A stretch of DNA of 52,331 bases. It comes from Oscillospiraceae bacterium (GTDB lineage Bacteria; Bacillota; Clostridia; Oscillospirales; Oscillospiraceae). Shown piece by piece: positions 16,841 to 28,173 of this stretch. The position numbers were made by a program, and so were the translations under genes. The DNA lies in contig CACXAQ010000006.1 of assembly GCA_902765595.1 (NCBI GenBank), positions 1-52,331 of the forward strand, given 5' to 3'. The notes below the pieces were generated by a model. The model did not search any database. It had not been told where the DNA came from and saw only the letters and a list, made by a program, of their open reading frames with translations. Within the stretch, counting starts at the first letter, position 1. Each line of letters begins with the position of its first letter.

Positions 16841-17491
16841 TCAGGTCTCTTCGTCCCGCCGGCTCAGATACTGGTTTCGCAGCTTCCGGTATTCCTTGTC
16901 GTCGATCATGCCGGAGCGCTGCCATTCCTCCAGACGCTCCAGCCGCTGCTGCAGCGCGCGGACCCGGACGTCGGCTGCCGCCTCGTGGTCGTAGTTCATA
17001 TTGACCTCCGGCGCGGGGTATTTTGTCGGATCGGTCTCTTCCCCGCGCTTGCGGCGGAGAAGCACGTCGATCAGGAGGGCCAGCAGCCCCAGCGCACAGA
17101 GACTCATGACCAGGATACCCCGCCAGAGGAGCACTTGTTCAGAAAAACAGGTGAGCGCCAATGTGCCTGCCAGAACAAACGACAAGGCAAACACGATCGC
17201 TCCATTTCGAAACGCCCTGTCCTCGTACAGACGTTTGCTCCAGTACCAAAAGTTTAATTCTTCTTCGTAGTGCTCCTGCGGACTTTTTGGATCGAAAACC
17301 GTTGCCTTCCTGTTATCAAAATTGGGATGTACGGGCGGCTTCATTTCCGGTCCGGCGGCATACCAGCAGACAATAAACATCAGCGTCACAAACAGGGCGC
17401 TGCGGAGCCCGGGCGTGCTCCCCACTAAAAATTCAGCGATAATTCCGAAGATGCCCAACAGGACGGGAAAGGGAAACATTTTATTCTTCAT
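16841..17491 (-). CDS. uncharacterised membrane protein with SHOCT-like C-terminus
   Basis: The 216-residue protein has two hydrophobic segments near the N-terminus (~5-45), a soluble stretch (EEELNFWYWSKRLYEDRAF) and two further transmembrane helices (~105-155). It ends in a coiled tail LERLEEWQRSGMIDDKEYRKL resembling the short SHOCT motif (oligomerisation/targeting). The gene 46 bases upstream encodes a similar tail (LDDWLKIGLIDRNEYRVM), suggesting the two products interact. No enzymatic motif was seen. Confidence 0.65.
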   Translation of the reverse strand: MKNKMFPFPVLLGIFGIIAEFLVGSTPGLRSALFVTLMFIVCWYAAGPEMKPPVHPNFDNRKATVFDPKSPQEHYEEELNFWYWSKRLYEDRAFRNGAIVFALSFVLAGTLALTCFSEQVLLWRGILVMSLCALGLLALLIDVLLRRKRGEETDPTKYPAPEVNMNYDHEAAADVRVRALQQRLERLEEWQRSGMIDDKEYRKLRNQYLSRRDEET

Positions 17492-17537
17492 GCAGCCCCT
17501 CCTTCCAGCAGGGATCGTTCCGTTCTCCGAATTTGGA

Positions 17538-17915
17538 TCAGATCCCCCGCTCGTAGCGGTCCCGCATCACCCGGTATTCGTTCCGGTCGATAAGGCCGAT
17601 CTTGAGCCAGTCGTCCAACTGGGCAAGGCGCCGGGCCTTATCCCGCTGGAAATGGTCCTCCCCGGTCTGCTCGCAGACGATGCAGGGGGCATCCGGCGCG
17701 GAGAAATCCCGGTGTGCGGAGTGGGCGACGCCGGGCGTCTGCCGCTTCATGGCCGGGGCAGGCCGGTTCATCTGGACGCTGGGCGTCTGCCGCGGAGCCG
17801 CTGCGGGCCGGGAGGCGGACTGGGCCTGCTTCCCGCTCTTTCCCGCCTTTTTGACTGCATTGATCAGCTTGGGGATCAGCCATGCAATGATGACCAAAAC
17901 GATTACGCCTTCCAT
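17538..17915 (-). CDS. small membrane protein with SHOCT-like C-terminus
   Basis: This 125-residue product has one N-terminal membrane helix (MEGVIVLVIIAWLIPKLI), a Lys/Ala/Pro/Gln-rich linker, an isolated CIVC pair near residue 79, and a C-terminal tail LAQLDDWLKIGLIDRNEYRV like that of the downstream gene. Its stop is 46 bases before that gene and its start lies 34 bases after gyrA, so it may be read through from gyrA. Function is unknown. Confidence 0.62.
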   Translation of the reverse strand: MEGVIVLVIIAWLIPKLINAVKKAGKSGKQAQSASRPAAAPRQTPSVQMNRPAPAMKRQTPGVAHSAHRDFSAPDAPCIVCEQTGEDHFQRDKARRLAQLDDWLKIGLIDRNEYRVMRDRYERGI

Positions 17916-17949
17916 GCTATCTCCTCCTCAGCTTGATTATGGATCCGGT

Positions 17950-20469
<2,520 letters not shown>

Positions 20470-20491
20470 AATTCCAATTTCCTTCCTTATC

Positions 20492-20532
20492 GGCTCCCCC
20501 TGCTGGGGAGTTCAGAGGGGATCACCCCTCTG
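20492..20532. repeat. degenerate composite-hairpin repeat, copy 3
   Basis: GGCTCCCCCTGCTGGGGAG followed by CAGAGGGG/CCCCTCTG has the same two-hairpin plan as the copies at 16.4 and 16.8 kb, but its tail is diverged. It starts the palindrome-rich gyrB-gyrA spacer. Confidence 0.5.
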
Positions 20533-20701
20533 ATTTCGCTGTTCGCAAACAGCGAAAGAAGTTCTATCCGTTTTTTCCGGGGGCGTGTACCTCGGAAAAA
20601 ACACCGCTCAGCCTGCAAGTGTGCGAGCGTCCCCCGCAAGCGAGTGCGCGCGGCAGGCTGCATTCTCCTTTGCTTTCAAAGGCAGTCGGCCTTTGAAAGC
20701 A
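20492..20701. repeat. series of palindromes in the gyrB-gyrA spacer
   Basis: In order: CTCCCC/GGGGAG; CAGAGGGG/CCCCTCTG (20513-20532); TTCGCTGTT/AACAGCGAA (about 20535-20556); GTTTTTTCCG/CGGAAAAAAC (about 20570-20602); GCCTGC/GCAGGC enclosing a GC-rich interior (20611-20658); and GCTTTCAAAGGC/GCCTTTGAAAGC (20671-20700). None carries a strong terminal T-run on the minus strand except the GTTTTTTCCG one, so they may act in mRNA processing or as partial terminators. Confidence 0.75.
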
Positions 20702-20702
20702 G

Positions 20703-22634
20703 TCAGATATCCAGATTCACCACATATTTGGCGTTCTGCTCGATCCAGTCCCGCCGGGGCTCCACCTCTTCGCCCATGAGCACGGTGAAGACCTGGTCGG
20801 CCAGGATGGCGTCGTTGAGGGTGATGCGCCGCAAGGAGCGCTTTTCCGGGTCCATGGTGGTCTCCCACAGCTCGTGGGGGTCCATCTCGCCCAGGCCCTT
20901 GAAGCGGGAGATGTCGATCTTCACGTTGGGGTTGTCGCCCCGCATCTCGGCGCTGATCTGATCCCGCTGCTCGTCGGAGTAGGCCACCCGCTGGGTCTTT
21001 CCCCGCTGGAGCTTGTAGAGCGGCGGCACCGCCGAGTACACATAACCGTTTTCGATGAGCGGGCGCATGTAGCGGAAGAAGAAGGTCAGCAGGAGGGTGC
21101 GGATATGGCTGCCGTCCACATCGGCATCGGCCATGATGATGATCTTGTGGTAGCGGAGCTTGTCCATATTGAACTCGTCCCCGATGCCGGCGCCCAGGGC
21201 CACGATCAGGGGATAGAGCTTGTCGTTGCCGTAGATCTTGTCCGCCCGGGCCTTCTCTACGTTCAGCATCTTGCCCCACATGGCCAGGATCGCCTGGAAG
21301 CGGCTGTCCCGGCCCTGGATGGCGGAGCCGGCGGCGGAGTCGCCCTCCACGATGTAGATCTCGCACAGGGAGGGGTCCCGCTCGTTGCAGTCCTGGAGCT
21401 TGTCGGGCATCTGCCCGCTCTCCAGCCCCGTCTTGCGCCGGACGGATTCCCGGGCCTTCCTCGCAGCCTCCCGGGCCCGGTTGGCCATCATGGCCTTTTC
21501 CAGAATGGCCTTGGCCACCTGGGGGTGCTCCTCGAAATACACGGAGAGCTGGTCGTTCACCAGGCCGTCCACCAGGGTGCGGATATAGGCGTTGCCCAGC
21601 TTCTGCTTGGTCTGACCCTCGAACTGGGCCTCGGGGAGCTTGACGGAGATGACCGCCGCGATACCCTCCCGCACATCCTCGCCGGAGACCTTGTCGTCCC
21701 CCTTGATGATGTTGTTTTTCTGTCCGTAGGCGTTGATGACGCGGGTCAGGGCCGTCTTGAAGCCCGTCTCGTGCATGCCGCCCTCGGGGGTGTGGATATC
21801 GTTTGCAAAAGATACCAGGGTCTCGTTGAAGCCGTCGTTATACTGCAGGGCGATCTCGGCGATGGCGTCGCCCTTCTGGCCGGAGAGATAGATGACCTCC
21901 TCGTGGATGGGGGTCTTGTGCTTGTTGAGGTAGCTCACGAACTCCCGGATGCCGCCCTCGTAGCACATGGTCTCCTTCTGTTCCCGGCCCTCCCGCTGAT
22001 CCTCCAGGGTAATGGTGAGGCCGCCGTTGAGGAAGGCCTGCTCCCGCATGCGGGTGTGCAGGATCTCATAGTCGTAGACCGTGTCGTCGAACATCTCCGG
22101 GTCCGGCTTGAAGCGGACCACGGTGCCGGTCCGGTCCGTCTCGCCCACCACGGTGATGGGCTGGATGATGTCGCCCCGGCTGAATTTCATCTCATGGATC
22201 TTGCCGTCCTTATGGACCCGGACCTCCAGCCACTCGGAGAGGGCGTTGACCACGCTGGCGCCCACGCCGTGGAGGCCGCCGGAGACCTTATAGCCCCCGC
22301 CGCCGAACTTGCCGCCGGCGTGCAGAACGGTGAAAACCACCTCCAGGGCGCTCTTGCCGGTCTGCTCCTGGGTGTCCACGGGGATGCCGCGGCCGTTGTC
22401 GGAGACGCGGATCACGTCGCCCTCTTCAATGGTCACCTCGATATGGGTGCAGAAGCCCGCCAGGGCTTCGTCGATGGAGTTGTCCACGATCTCATACACC
22501 AGGTGGTGCAGGCCCGAGGAGGAGGTGGAGCCGATGTACATGCCCGGCCGCTTCCGCACTGCCTCCAGTCCCTCCAGCACCTGGATCTGGGATGCGTCAT
22601 ATTCCTGCGTTACTTTTTCAATGATGTCTGCCAT
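20703..22634 (-). CDS. gyrB: DNA gyrase subunit B
   Basis: The 643-residue ATPase subunit has the GHKL ATP-binding motifs ([36 protein letters not shown]) and the TOPRIM domain EGDSAAGSA with Mg-binding [12 protein letters not shown] 22634 follows GGAGGAACT; upstream in-frame sequence is not GyrB-like. The segment [12 protein letters not shown] replaces the common PLRGKILNVEKA, a variant seen in clostridial GyrB. It sits 32 bases after remB, and gyrA follows. Confidence 0.98.
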   Translation of the reverse strand: MADIIEKVTQEYDASQIQVLEGLEAVRKRPGMYIGSTSSSGLHHLVYEIVDNSIDEALAGFCTHIEVTIEEGDVIRVSDNGRGIPVDTQEQTGKSALEVVFTVLHAGGKFGGGGYKVSGGLHGVGASVVNALSEWLEVRVHKDGKIHEMKFSRGDIIQPITVVGETDRTGTVVRFKPDPEMFDDTVYDYEILHTRMREQAFLNGGLTITLEDQREGREQKETMCYEGGIREFVSYLNKHKTPIHEEVIYLSGQKGDAIAEIALQYNDGFNETLVSFANDIHTPEGGMHETGFKTALTRVINAYGQKNNIIKGDDKVSGEDVREGIAAVISVKLPEAQFEGQTKQKLGNAYIRTLVDGLVNDQLSVYFEEHPQVAKAILEKAMMANRAREAARKARESVRRKTGLESGQMPDKLQDCNERDPSLCEIYIVEGDSAAGSAIQGRDSRFQAILAMWGKMLNVEKARADKIYGNDKLYPLIVALGAGIGDEFNMDKLRYHKIIIMADADVDGSHIRTLLLTFFFRYMRPLIENGYVYSAVPPLYKLQRGKTQRVAYSDEQRDQISAEMRGDNPNVKIDISRFKGLGEMDPHELWETTMDPEKRSLRRITLNDAILADQVFTVLMGEEVEPRRDWIEQNAKYVVNLDI

Positions 22635-22666
22635 AGTTCCTCCGAAATTCCTTTTCGGTTTATTTT

Positions 22667-22939
22667 TTATGAATCGCTGAGCTGTCCGCGCTCCTCCGCC
22701 CGGCGCAGCAGGGTGGACGAAGCCATCTGGCTCAGATAGACCCGGGTCTGTCCGTCCCTCCTGCACAGCACAAAGGACTTGGGCAGGTCCTCCGCGGCAT
22801 TGACGACCTGGCCGGCCTTCTCCGCCATGGAGAGAAACTTTCGGGTCAGGTGGGATTGGGAGGTGATGTCCAGGTCAAAGATGCCCAGGATCTCATCGTC
22901 CCGCACCAGGGTCCCTTTTCCCAAATGCAGATATTTCAA
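22667..22939 (-). CDS. remB: RemB/YaaB-family DUF370 protein
   Basis: A 90-residue member of the DUF370 family (extracellular matrix regulator RemA/RemB). [24 protein letters not shown] aligns with Bacillus YaaB (MYIHLG...IVGIFDF), and the C-terminal [14 protein letters not shown] matches its YYSPLSSSTLKKRA. It lies between recF (4-base overlap) and gyrB, the same place as in Bacillus. A regulatory role is inferred from family membership only. Confidence 0.88.
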   Translation of the reverse strand: MKYLHLGKGTLVRDDEILGIFDLDITSQSHLTRKFLSMAEKAGQVVNAAEDLPKSFVLCRRDGQTRVYLSQMASSTLLRRAEERGQLSDS

Positions 22940-24036
22940 CGGATCTTCCCCTTTTCCACCAACAGCACCTTGCCGCCGGTGCGCCGGGAGATTTCCGCGT
23001 CCTCGCAGCAGGTGATGAGGGTCTGGCCCCCGCCGATGCGGTTGAGCACGAACTCCTGCCGCTTCTGGTCCAGCTCCGAGAGCACGTCGTCCAGCAGCAG
23101 GATGGGCATTTCTCCGCTCTCCGCCTGCAGGATCTCCCGCTCGGCCAGCTTCAGGGACAAGGCCGCGGTCCTGGTCTGCCCCTGGGAGGCAAAGCTCCTG
23201 GCGGAGCGGCCGTTGATTTCGATCTCCAGGTCGTCCTTATGGGCGCCGGTGAGGCACTGTGCGCTTTCCAGCTCCGCCTGCCGGTGCCGCTCCTGATGAT
23301 CGCAGATGTCGTAGTAGATCTCTTTCGCGGAAGCATAGGGGTCCCGCACGGTGCTGACCGTCTGATACCGGAGGGACAGCTCCTCCCCCTTGCCGGAGAA
23401 TTCCCGATGGATGGGGGGTGCGGTCTGGTTCAGCCGGGCCGCGTAGGCCGCCCGGTAGCGGATCAGCTGGGCCGAGGCCCGGGCCATCCCGTCGGAAAAC
23501 TCATCCAGGGTCTCCAGCAGGGAGGGCTTTTCCCGCCAGTCCTTCAGGATCCGGGTCTTATGCTCGTAGAGACGGTTGAATTCCGTCAAAATCTCGGCGT
23601 AGCGGGGCCGGATCTGGCTGATGGCGTTATCCATCAGACGCCGCCGCACCGCCGCGCCCTCTTTGATCAGGTTCAGATCATCCGGGCAGAAGAGCACGGT
23701 GTTGACCACGGCGGCAAGCTCCCCCGCGGTCTTTTTCACGCCGTTTACCGTGATGCGCTTGGGCTGCCCAACACGGAAGCGGAGATCCACCGTCTGCTGG
23801 CGCTCATGGCTCCAGACCTCCGCCAGGATCTCCCCCTCGCTGAAGCCGAAGCCCACCAGCTCCTTATCGAATCGGGTGCGAAAGCTGCGGCCGCAGGAGA
23901 GCATGTACACCGCTTCCAACAGATTGGTCTTGCCCTGGGCGTTGGGGCCGCAGATCACGTTGGTGCCGGGAGAAAACTCCGTGGTCTCCCATTCGTAATT
24001 GCGAAAGCCGTTCAGGGCGATCTTCTGTACGTTCAT
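22936..24036 (-). CDS. recF: recombination mediator RecF
   Basis: This 366-residue SMC-like ATPase helps load RecA at gaps and stalled forks. Walker [18 protein letters not shown] (~32-48), the signature-like LSLKLAER and Walker [13 protein letters not shown] near the C-terminus are clear. It is joined by 4-base overlaps to the S4 protein gene upstream and to remB downstream. Confidence 0.97.
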   Translation of the reverse strand: MNVQKIALNGFRNYEWETTEFSPGTNVICGPNAQGKTNLLEAVYMLSCGRSFRTRFDKELVGFGFSEGEILAEVWSHERQQTVDLRFRVGQPKRITVNGVKKTAGELAAVVNTVLFCPDDLNLIKEGAAVRRRLMDNAISQIRPRYAEILTEFNRLYEHKTRILKDWREKPSLLETLDEFSDGMARASAQLIRYRAAYAARLNQTAPPIHREFSGKGEELSLRYQTVSTVRDPYASAKEIYYDICDHQERHRQAELESAQCLTGAHKDDLEIEINGRSARSFASQGQTRTAALSLKLAEREILQAESGEMPILLLDDVLSELDQKRQEFVLNRIGGGQTLITCCEDAEISRRTGGKVLLVEKGKIR

Positions 24037-24245
24037 GCCTGTTCCACCAGAAGGGTAAAGCGGTCAAATTCCACCGTATCTCCGGGACGGATCTTTTTCC
24101 CGCGCATGGTGCACACCTGGCCGTTGACCTTGACCATGCCGTCTGCGATGGCCATCTTGGCCTCGCCGCCGGTCCCGGTCAGGGCGGCAAACTTCAAAAG
24201 TGCGTCCAGCTTGATAAAATCGGTATTGATAGCTATTTTTTCCAT
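24033..24245 (-). CDS. yaaA: S4-domain RNA-binding protein (YaaA/YlxM-type)
   Basis: The 70-residue product is an S4-domain protein: [13 protein letters not shown], then [18 protein letters not shown] and [12 protein letters not shown]. It occupies the conserved slot between dnaN and recF and probably binds structured RNA or the ribosome. ATG 24245 is preferred over a TTG at 24260, and its stop overlaps the recF start. Confidence 0.9.
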   Translation of the reverse strand: MEKIAINTDFIKLDALLKFAALTGTGGEAKMAIADGMVKVNGQVCTMRGKKIRPGDTVEFDRFTLLVEQA

Positions 24246-24279
24246 TGTTTTCGCTCTCAAATCCTATTGTATAAAGAAA

Positions 24280-25392
24280 TCAGTCTCCGGCGCGCAGACG
24301 GACCGGCAGGATCATATAGGTGAAGGCGTCGCTGCCGTCGGCGGCGCGGATCACGCAGGGAGAGGAGGCAGTATTCAGGCAGAAGGACAGCTCCTCCACG
24401 CCGGAAGCCTTCAGCGCGTCCATCAGATAGCGGTCGTTGAAGCCGATCTCCAGACCGTTGCCGTTTCCCTCGGAGGTACAGACGTCCTCCGCCTTGCCGA
24501 AGGGAGTCACGCAGTAGCAGTCGATGCTGCCGTCTCCGAAGGACATGCGCACGGGGCTGCTGTTTTTCTCGCTGATGATGAGGGACACACGGTCGATGAC
24601 GGACATGATCTCCGCCCGGTCCACCTGGATAACGGTGCGGAACATCTCGGGAATGGAGCGGCGATAGTTGAGAAACTCGCCTTCCAGCCGGCGGGTGATC
24701 ACCACGGTATCCCCGATGAAGAAGGAAATGTGCTTGGCGCCCACGGTGATCTGCACCGCGTCGTCCGTATCGCCGCAGATCCGCTCAATATCCGAAAGGG
24801 CGGAGCCGGGGACCACGAAGCTGCAATTCTCCATCCGGGCGTTCTCCAGCTTCTCGCTGCGCTTGGCCAGGCGGTAGCCGTCCACGGAAACCAGGGTCAG
24901 CTCCTCATCCTGCACCTCAAAGAGGGTACCGGTGTAGATGGGGCGCACGTCGTTATCCGCCACGGCGAAGATGGTCTGGTTGATCATGCTGCGCAGGATC
25001 TTCTGGGGCAGGGATACGGTATTGAGCACGTCCATCATCGGCATTTCCGGATAGTCCTCCGCGCTGATGCCCATGAAGTTATATTCGCTCTTTCCGCACT
25101 TTACCTTGACGCTGTTGTTATCGTCCACGGCAATGGTCACGATCCCGTCGGGCATACGGCGGATCATCTCGCCGAAGAAACGGGCGCCGACCACGATGGA
25201 GCCGGCCTGGACCACGTCCGCCTGCAAATTGGTATAGATCCCTTTTTTCAGGTCGTAGCCGGTGATCTTCACGTCGTCCTTGGCTTCGATCAGCAGCCCT
25301 TCCAGCGCGGGAATGGGGCTCTTGGACGCCGTCGCGCGGGAGGCAATGGTGCAGGCCGCCTGCAGCAGACTCTTTTCACAGGAAAATTTCAT
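24280..25392 (-). CDS. dnaN: DNA polymerase III beta sliding clamp
   Basis: The 370-residue clamp forms a dimeric ring that tethers the polymerase. It has the expected three-domain length, begins MKFSCEKSLLQAACTIAS and ends with the conserved YMILPVRLR. ATG 25392 follows TAGGAGGAAAG. It has its own promoter in the oriC spacer and leads the dnaN-S4-recF-remB-gyrB run. Confidence 0.98.
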   Translation of the reverse strand: MKFSCEKSLLQAACTIASRATASKSPIPALEGLLIEAKDDVKITGYDLKKGIYTNLQADVVQAGSIVVGARFFGEMIRRMPDGIVTIAVDDNNSVKVKCGKSEYNFMGISAEDYPEMPMMDVLNTVSLPQKILRSMINQTIFAVADNDVRPIYTGTLFEVQDEELTLVSVDGYRLAKRSEKLENARMENCSFVVPGSALSDIERICGDTDDAVQITVGAKHISFFIGDTVVITRRLEGEFLNYRRSIPEMFRTVIQVDRAEIMSVIDRVSLIISEKNSSPVRMSFGDGSIDCYCVTPFGKAEDVCTSEGNGNGLEIGFNDRYLMDALKASGVEELSFCLNTASSPCVIRAADGSDAFTYMILPVRLRAGD

Positions 25393-25438
25393 ATTCTTTC
25401 CTCCTAACATTCATGAGCTATCTATCAGGTATCTTTAT

Positions 25439-25467
25439 ATTTTATTTATAATTGTTGTATAGGTCAA
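25439..25467 (-). promoter_or_regulatory. dnaN promoter
   Basis: TTGACC (25462-25467), 17 bases, TAAAAT (25439-25444), inside the AT-rich stretch next to the DnaA boxes. Confidence 0.6.
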
Positions 25468-25471
25468 AAAT

Positions 25472-25480
25472 TGTGGAAAA
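25472..25480 (-). promoter_or_regulatory. DnaA box (TTTTCCACA)
   Basis: One mismatch from TTATCCACA; nearest box to the AT-rich stretch. Confidence 0.6.
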
Positions 25481-25526
25481 GCGGAAAAAACACAGAAGCG
25501 GCGCGGGTTTGGGCTGTTTATCCCTT

Positions 25527-25535
25527 TGTGGAAAA
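25527..25535 (-). promoter_or_regulatory. DnaA box (TTTTCCACA)
   Basis: One mismatch from TTATCCACA, same orientation as its neighbours. Confidence 0.6.
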
Positions 25536-25608
25536 GAAAGGGCTTTTCAAAGGAAACGGAAACGGCTTTTTCCCCTCCACAGAGAGTTTTCCACTTTGCA
25601 CAGCTTTT

Positions 25609-25617
25609 TGTGGATAA
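25609..25617 (-). promoter_or_regulatory. DnaA box (TTATCCACA)
   Basis: Perfect consensus on the minus strand, 11 bases beyond the dnaA stop codon. Confidence 0.85.
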
Positions 25618-25628
25618 GCTTTGAGTAA

Positions 25629-26939
25629 TCAGGTATTGGTGGTGATGTTGGACGTGATGTCCCGGATCACTCCGGCCATATTGGGGTCGGATTTCAGCAG
25701 CTCTTCCACCTTCCGGATCGAGGAGAGAACAGTGGCGTGGTTGCGGCCGCCGTGCTGCTCGCCGATGGCCTGCAGGGAGAGATTGGTCAGTGTCCGCATC
25801 AGGTGCATGGACACCTGCCGGGCCATGACGGTGTTTTTCGAGCGGCTCTGGCCGGTCAGCTCATCCTCTTTGATGTTATAGTATTTGGAGGTCTCCCGGA
25901 TGATCTTCTCCGGTGTGGGGATATAATCCCCATCCCGGATCACGTCGCCGATGGCGCGCTTGGCGGTTTCAATGGTGATTTCATCTCCCAGCAGCTCCTT
26001 ATAGGCGGTCAGGCGCTTGATGACGCCCTCCAGCTGGCGGACGTTGGCGGTGATGACGGTGGCGATATAGTTCACCGCTTCGTCGGAAAGGATCAAACCC
26101 AATTGGGCCGCCTTGTTGCGGGCGATAGCCATGCGGGTCTCCAGATCGGGGGGCTGGATATCCGCCATCAGGCCCCCTTCAAAGCGGGTGCGCAGACGAT
26201 CGTCCAAAGTGGCCATTTCCAGCGGGGGACGGTCCGAGGTGATGACGATCTGGTGGCCGGCCTCATAGAGATTGTTGAAGGTGTGAAAAAACTCCTCCTG
26301 GGTGGCGCGCTTGCCGGAAATGAACTGAATATCATCCACCAGCAGCAGATCCACATCCCGGTAGCGGGTGTGAAAATCGTCTACGGAGCCGTCCTTGATG
26401 GCCTTGACCATCTGGATGGTGAACTCGTCTCCTTTTACATAGACGATCTTGGCGCCGGGCGTATGGGAATGGATATACTGGCCGATGGCCAGCAGCAGAT
26501 GGGTCTTTCCCAAGCCGGAATTGCCGTAGATAAAGAGAGGGTTGTAGTTCTTTCCCGGCTTCTCCGCCACGGCCAGCGCCGCCGCGTGGGCAAATTCGTT
26601 GGATTTTCCCACGATAAAGCGGTCAAAGGTATAGCCCTCCATCTCCGGCAGGTCGTTGTCGGCATCCCTGGGGGAGACATAGTCGTTGATCTCATCTCCG
26701 GCCAGGACCGTCAGGTCAAAGTCCGCGGAGAACAGATCCGACAGAGCCGCCTTGATGGTATCCCCAAAGCGGTCGGTGATGATGCTGCGCTTAAAGTCGT
26801 TGGACGTGTGGATCACCAGGCGGCAATCTTCCATGTCCACGGGCTTGCAGTCGGAAAACCAGGTATTGATGGCGGTGGGCGTCAACTGACGGGAGAGAAT
26901 CTTCAATACTTCCTGCCAGATATCGTCAATGGAACTCAT
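25629..26939 (-). CDS. dnaA: chromosomal replication initiator DnaA
   Basis: The 436-residue initiator has an N-terminal domain I (~1-75), a short linker, the AAA+ domain with Walker A GNSGLGKTHLL and Walker B LLLVDDIQFI, and the C-terminal DNA-binding domain with GGRNHATVLSS, which reads DnaA boxes. ATG 26939 follows AGAGGTG. It is transcribed toward the DnaA boxes that lie just beyond its stop. Confidence 0.98.
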   Translation of the reverse strand: MSSIDDIWQEVLKILSRQLTPTAINTWFSDCKPVDMEDCRLVIHTSNDFKRSIITDRFGDTIKAALSDLFSADFDLTVLAGDEINDYVSPRDADNDLPEMEGYTFDRFIVGKSNEFAHAAALAVAEKPGKNYNPLFIYGNSGLGKTHLLLAIGQYIHSHTPGAKIVYVKGDEFTIQMVKAIKDGSVDDFHTRYRDVDLLLVDDIQFISGKRATQEEFFHTFNNLYEAGHQIVITSDRPPLEMATLDDRLRTRFEGGLMADIQPPDLETRMAIARNKAAQLGLILSDEAVNYIATVITANVRQLEGVIKRLTAYKELLGDEITIETAKRAIGDVIRDGDYIPTPEKIIRETSKYYNIKEDELTGQSRSKNTVMARQVSMHLMRTLTNLSLQAIGEQHGGRNHATVLSSIRKVEELLKSDPNMAGVIRDITSNITTNT

Positions 26940-26979
26940 GAATTTCACCTCTTCTGAACATACCATTCCTAACTCTACC

Positions 26980-27008
26980 ATTATACCAAAAGATGCGGTT
27001 TTTTACAA
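26980..27008 (-). promoter_or_regulatory. dnaA promoter
   Basis: TTGTAA (27003-27008), 17 bases, TATAAT (26980-26985). No DnaA box overlaps it. Confidence 0.75.
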
Positions 27009-27060
27009 GAACTAAATATATATAATGTAGGAGAGGGAGAGTCTTTCCGCTTGTTTTTCC

Positions 27061-27088
27061 TTGACTTTTGCGCTATAGTGAATATAAT
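27061..27088 (+). promoter_or_regulatory. psuG promoter
   Basis: TTGACT (27061-27066), 16 bases, TATAAT (27083-27088), divergent from the dnaA promoter. Confidence 0.75.
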
Positions 27089-27118
27089 GAATTTTCAATA
27101 AAAACAGTGGAGGTTGTT

Positions 27119-28030
27119 ATGAACACTTATTTGGATATATCCCCGGAAGTGAAGAAGGCACTTGATGAGGGAAAGCCTGTGGTGGCGCTGGAGAGCACCA
27201 TCATCTCCCACGGCATGCCTTATCCCAAAAATGTGGAGACCGCCCTGCTGGTGGAGCAGACCATCCGGGAAAACGGCGCCGTGCCCGCTACCATCGCCGT
27301 CATCGGCGGGAGACTGAAGGCCGGTCTCAGCAGGGAAGAGATCGAATATCTGGGCAAGACCGGCCGCAGCGTGGCCAAGGCCAGCCGCCGGGATCTGCCC
27401 GCCCTGGTGGCCCGGAAGGCGGACGGCGCCACCACCGTCGCCACCACCATGATCATCGCCCACATGGCCGGGATCAATATCTTTGCTACCGGCGGCATCG
27501 GCGGCGTGCACCGGGGCGCGGAGGTCACCATGGACATCTCCGCAGATCTGGAGGAATTGGCCCAGACGCCCGTTATGGTGGTCTGCGCCGGCGCCAAGAG
27601 TATTCTGGACCTGGGGCTGACGCTGGAGTATCTGGAGACCAAGGGCGTGCCCGTGATCGGCTACGGCACCGAGGAGCTGCCCGCCTTCTACACCCGCAGA
27701 TCCGGCTTCGGCGTGGATTACCGGGTGGATTCTCCCGAGGAACTGGCGGGCTTCTTCCGCGCGCAGCGTGGGCTTGGCTACAAGGGCGGCATGCTGGTGA
27801 CCAATCCCATCCCCGAGCAGTACGCCATGGAGAAGGAAGTCATCGACGCCGCCATCGAAAAGGCTCTGGCGGAGGCCAAAGAACAGGGCATCCACGGCAA
27901 GGAGACCACGCCCTTCCTGCTGGCCAAGGTGGTGGAACTCACCGGCGGCGAGAGCCTGGAGAGCAATATTCAGCTGGTGCTCAATAACGCCCGCCTGGCC
28001 GCCCGCACCGCGGCGGAGCTGGCAAAGTAA
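27119..28030 (+). CDS. psuG: pseudouridine-5'-phosphate glycosidase
   Basis: This 303-residue enzyme reversibly cleaves pseudouridine 5'-phosphate to uracil and ribose 5-phosphate. The family's N-terminal segment [16 protein letters not shown] and the metal/active-site region [13 protein letters not shown] are clear, as are [12 protein letters not shown] and [13 protein letters not shown] 27119 follows GTGGAGG. No pseudouridine kinase (psuK) lies next to it, so the kinase must be elsewhere. It fits the nucleoside salvage theme of the window. Confidence 0.95.
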   Translation: MNTYLDISPEVKKALDEGKPVVALESTIISHGMPYPKNVETALLVEQTIRENGAVPATIAVIGGRLKAGLSREEIEYLGKTGRSVAKASRRDLPALVARKADGATTVATTMIIAHMAGINIFATGGIGGVHRGAEVTMDISADLEELAQTPVMVVCAGAKSILDLGLTLEYLETKGVPVIGYGTEELPAFYTRRSGFGVDYRVDSPEELAGFFRAQRGLGYKGGMLVTNPIPEQYAMEKEVIDAAIEKALAEAKEQGIHGKETTPFLLAKVVELTGGESLESNIQLVLNNARLAARTAAELAK

Positions 28031-28064
28031 GCGCAAAGACCAAAAATTGAAGATTTGAAAAAAT

Positions 28065-28096
28065 GAGAAGGACGCTGCTTTTGCAGCGTCCTTCTC
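28065..28096. terminator. terminator between psuG and the convergent glycosidase-like gene
   Basis: A perfect 14-bp stem (GAGAAGGACGCTGC and complement, loop TTTT). On the minus strand it is followed by ATTTTTTC, so it mainly serves the leftward gene. Confidence 0.8.
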
Positions 28097-28173
28097 ACTT
28101 AGCATGTCCCGGTTCTGTCATTGCAAACCGGACCGCAGTCTGCTGTGGCAATCCGTTTTCACATAATAGAATT

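Larger units (their letters stand above)
25425..25628. other. probable replication origin (oriC) between dnaA and dnaN
   Basis: This spacer contains one perfect DnaA box (25609-25617) and two near-perfect ones (25472-25480, 25527-25535), all in the same orientation, plus weaker TTTTCCAC at 25587-25594. The AT-rich run at about 25431-25460 could be the unwinding element. The spacer upstream of dnaA (26940-27118) has no recognisable box, so the origin is placed here. All genes to the left run leftward, as expected for a leading strand. Confidence 0.7.

Noticed and set aside
26940-27118. Second set of DnaA boxes upstream of dnaA
   Set aside because: No match to TTATCCACA with one mismatch or less was found; the AT-rich bases are accounted for by two divergent promoters.
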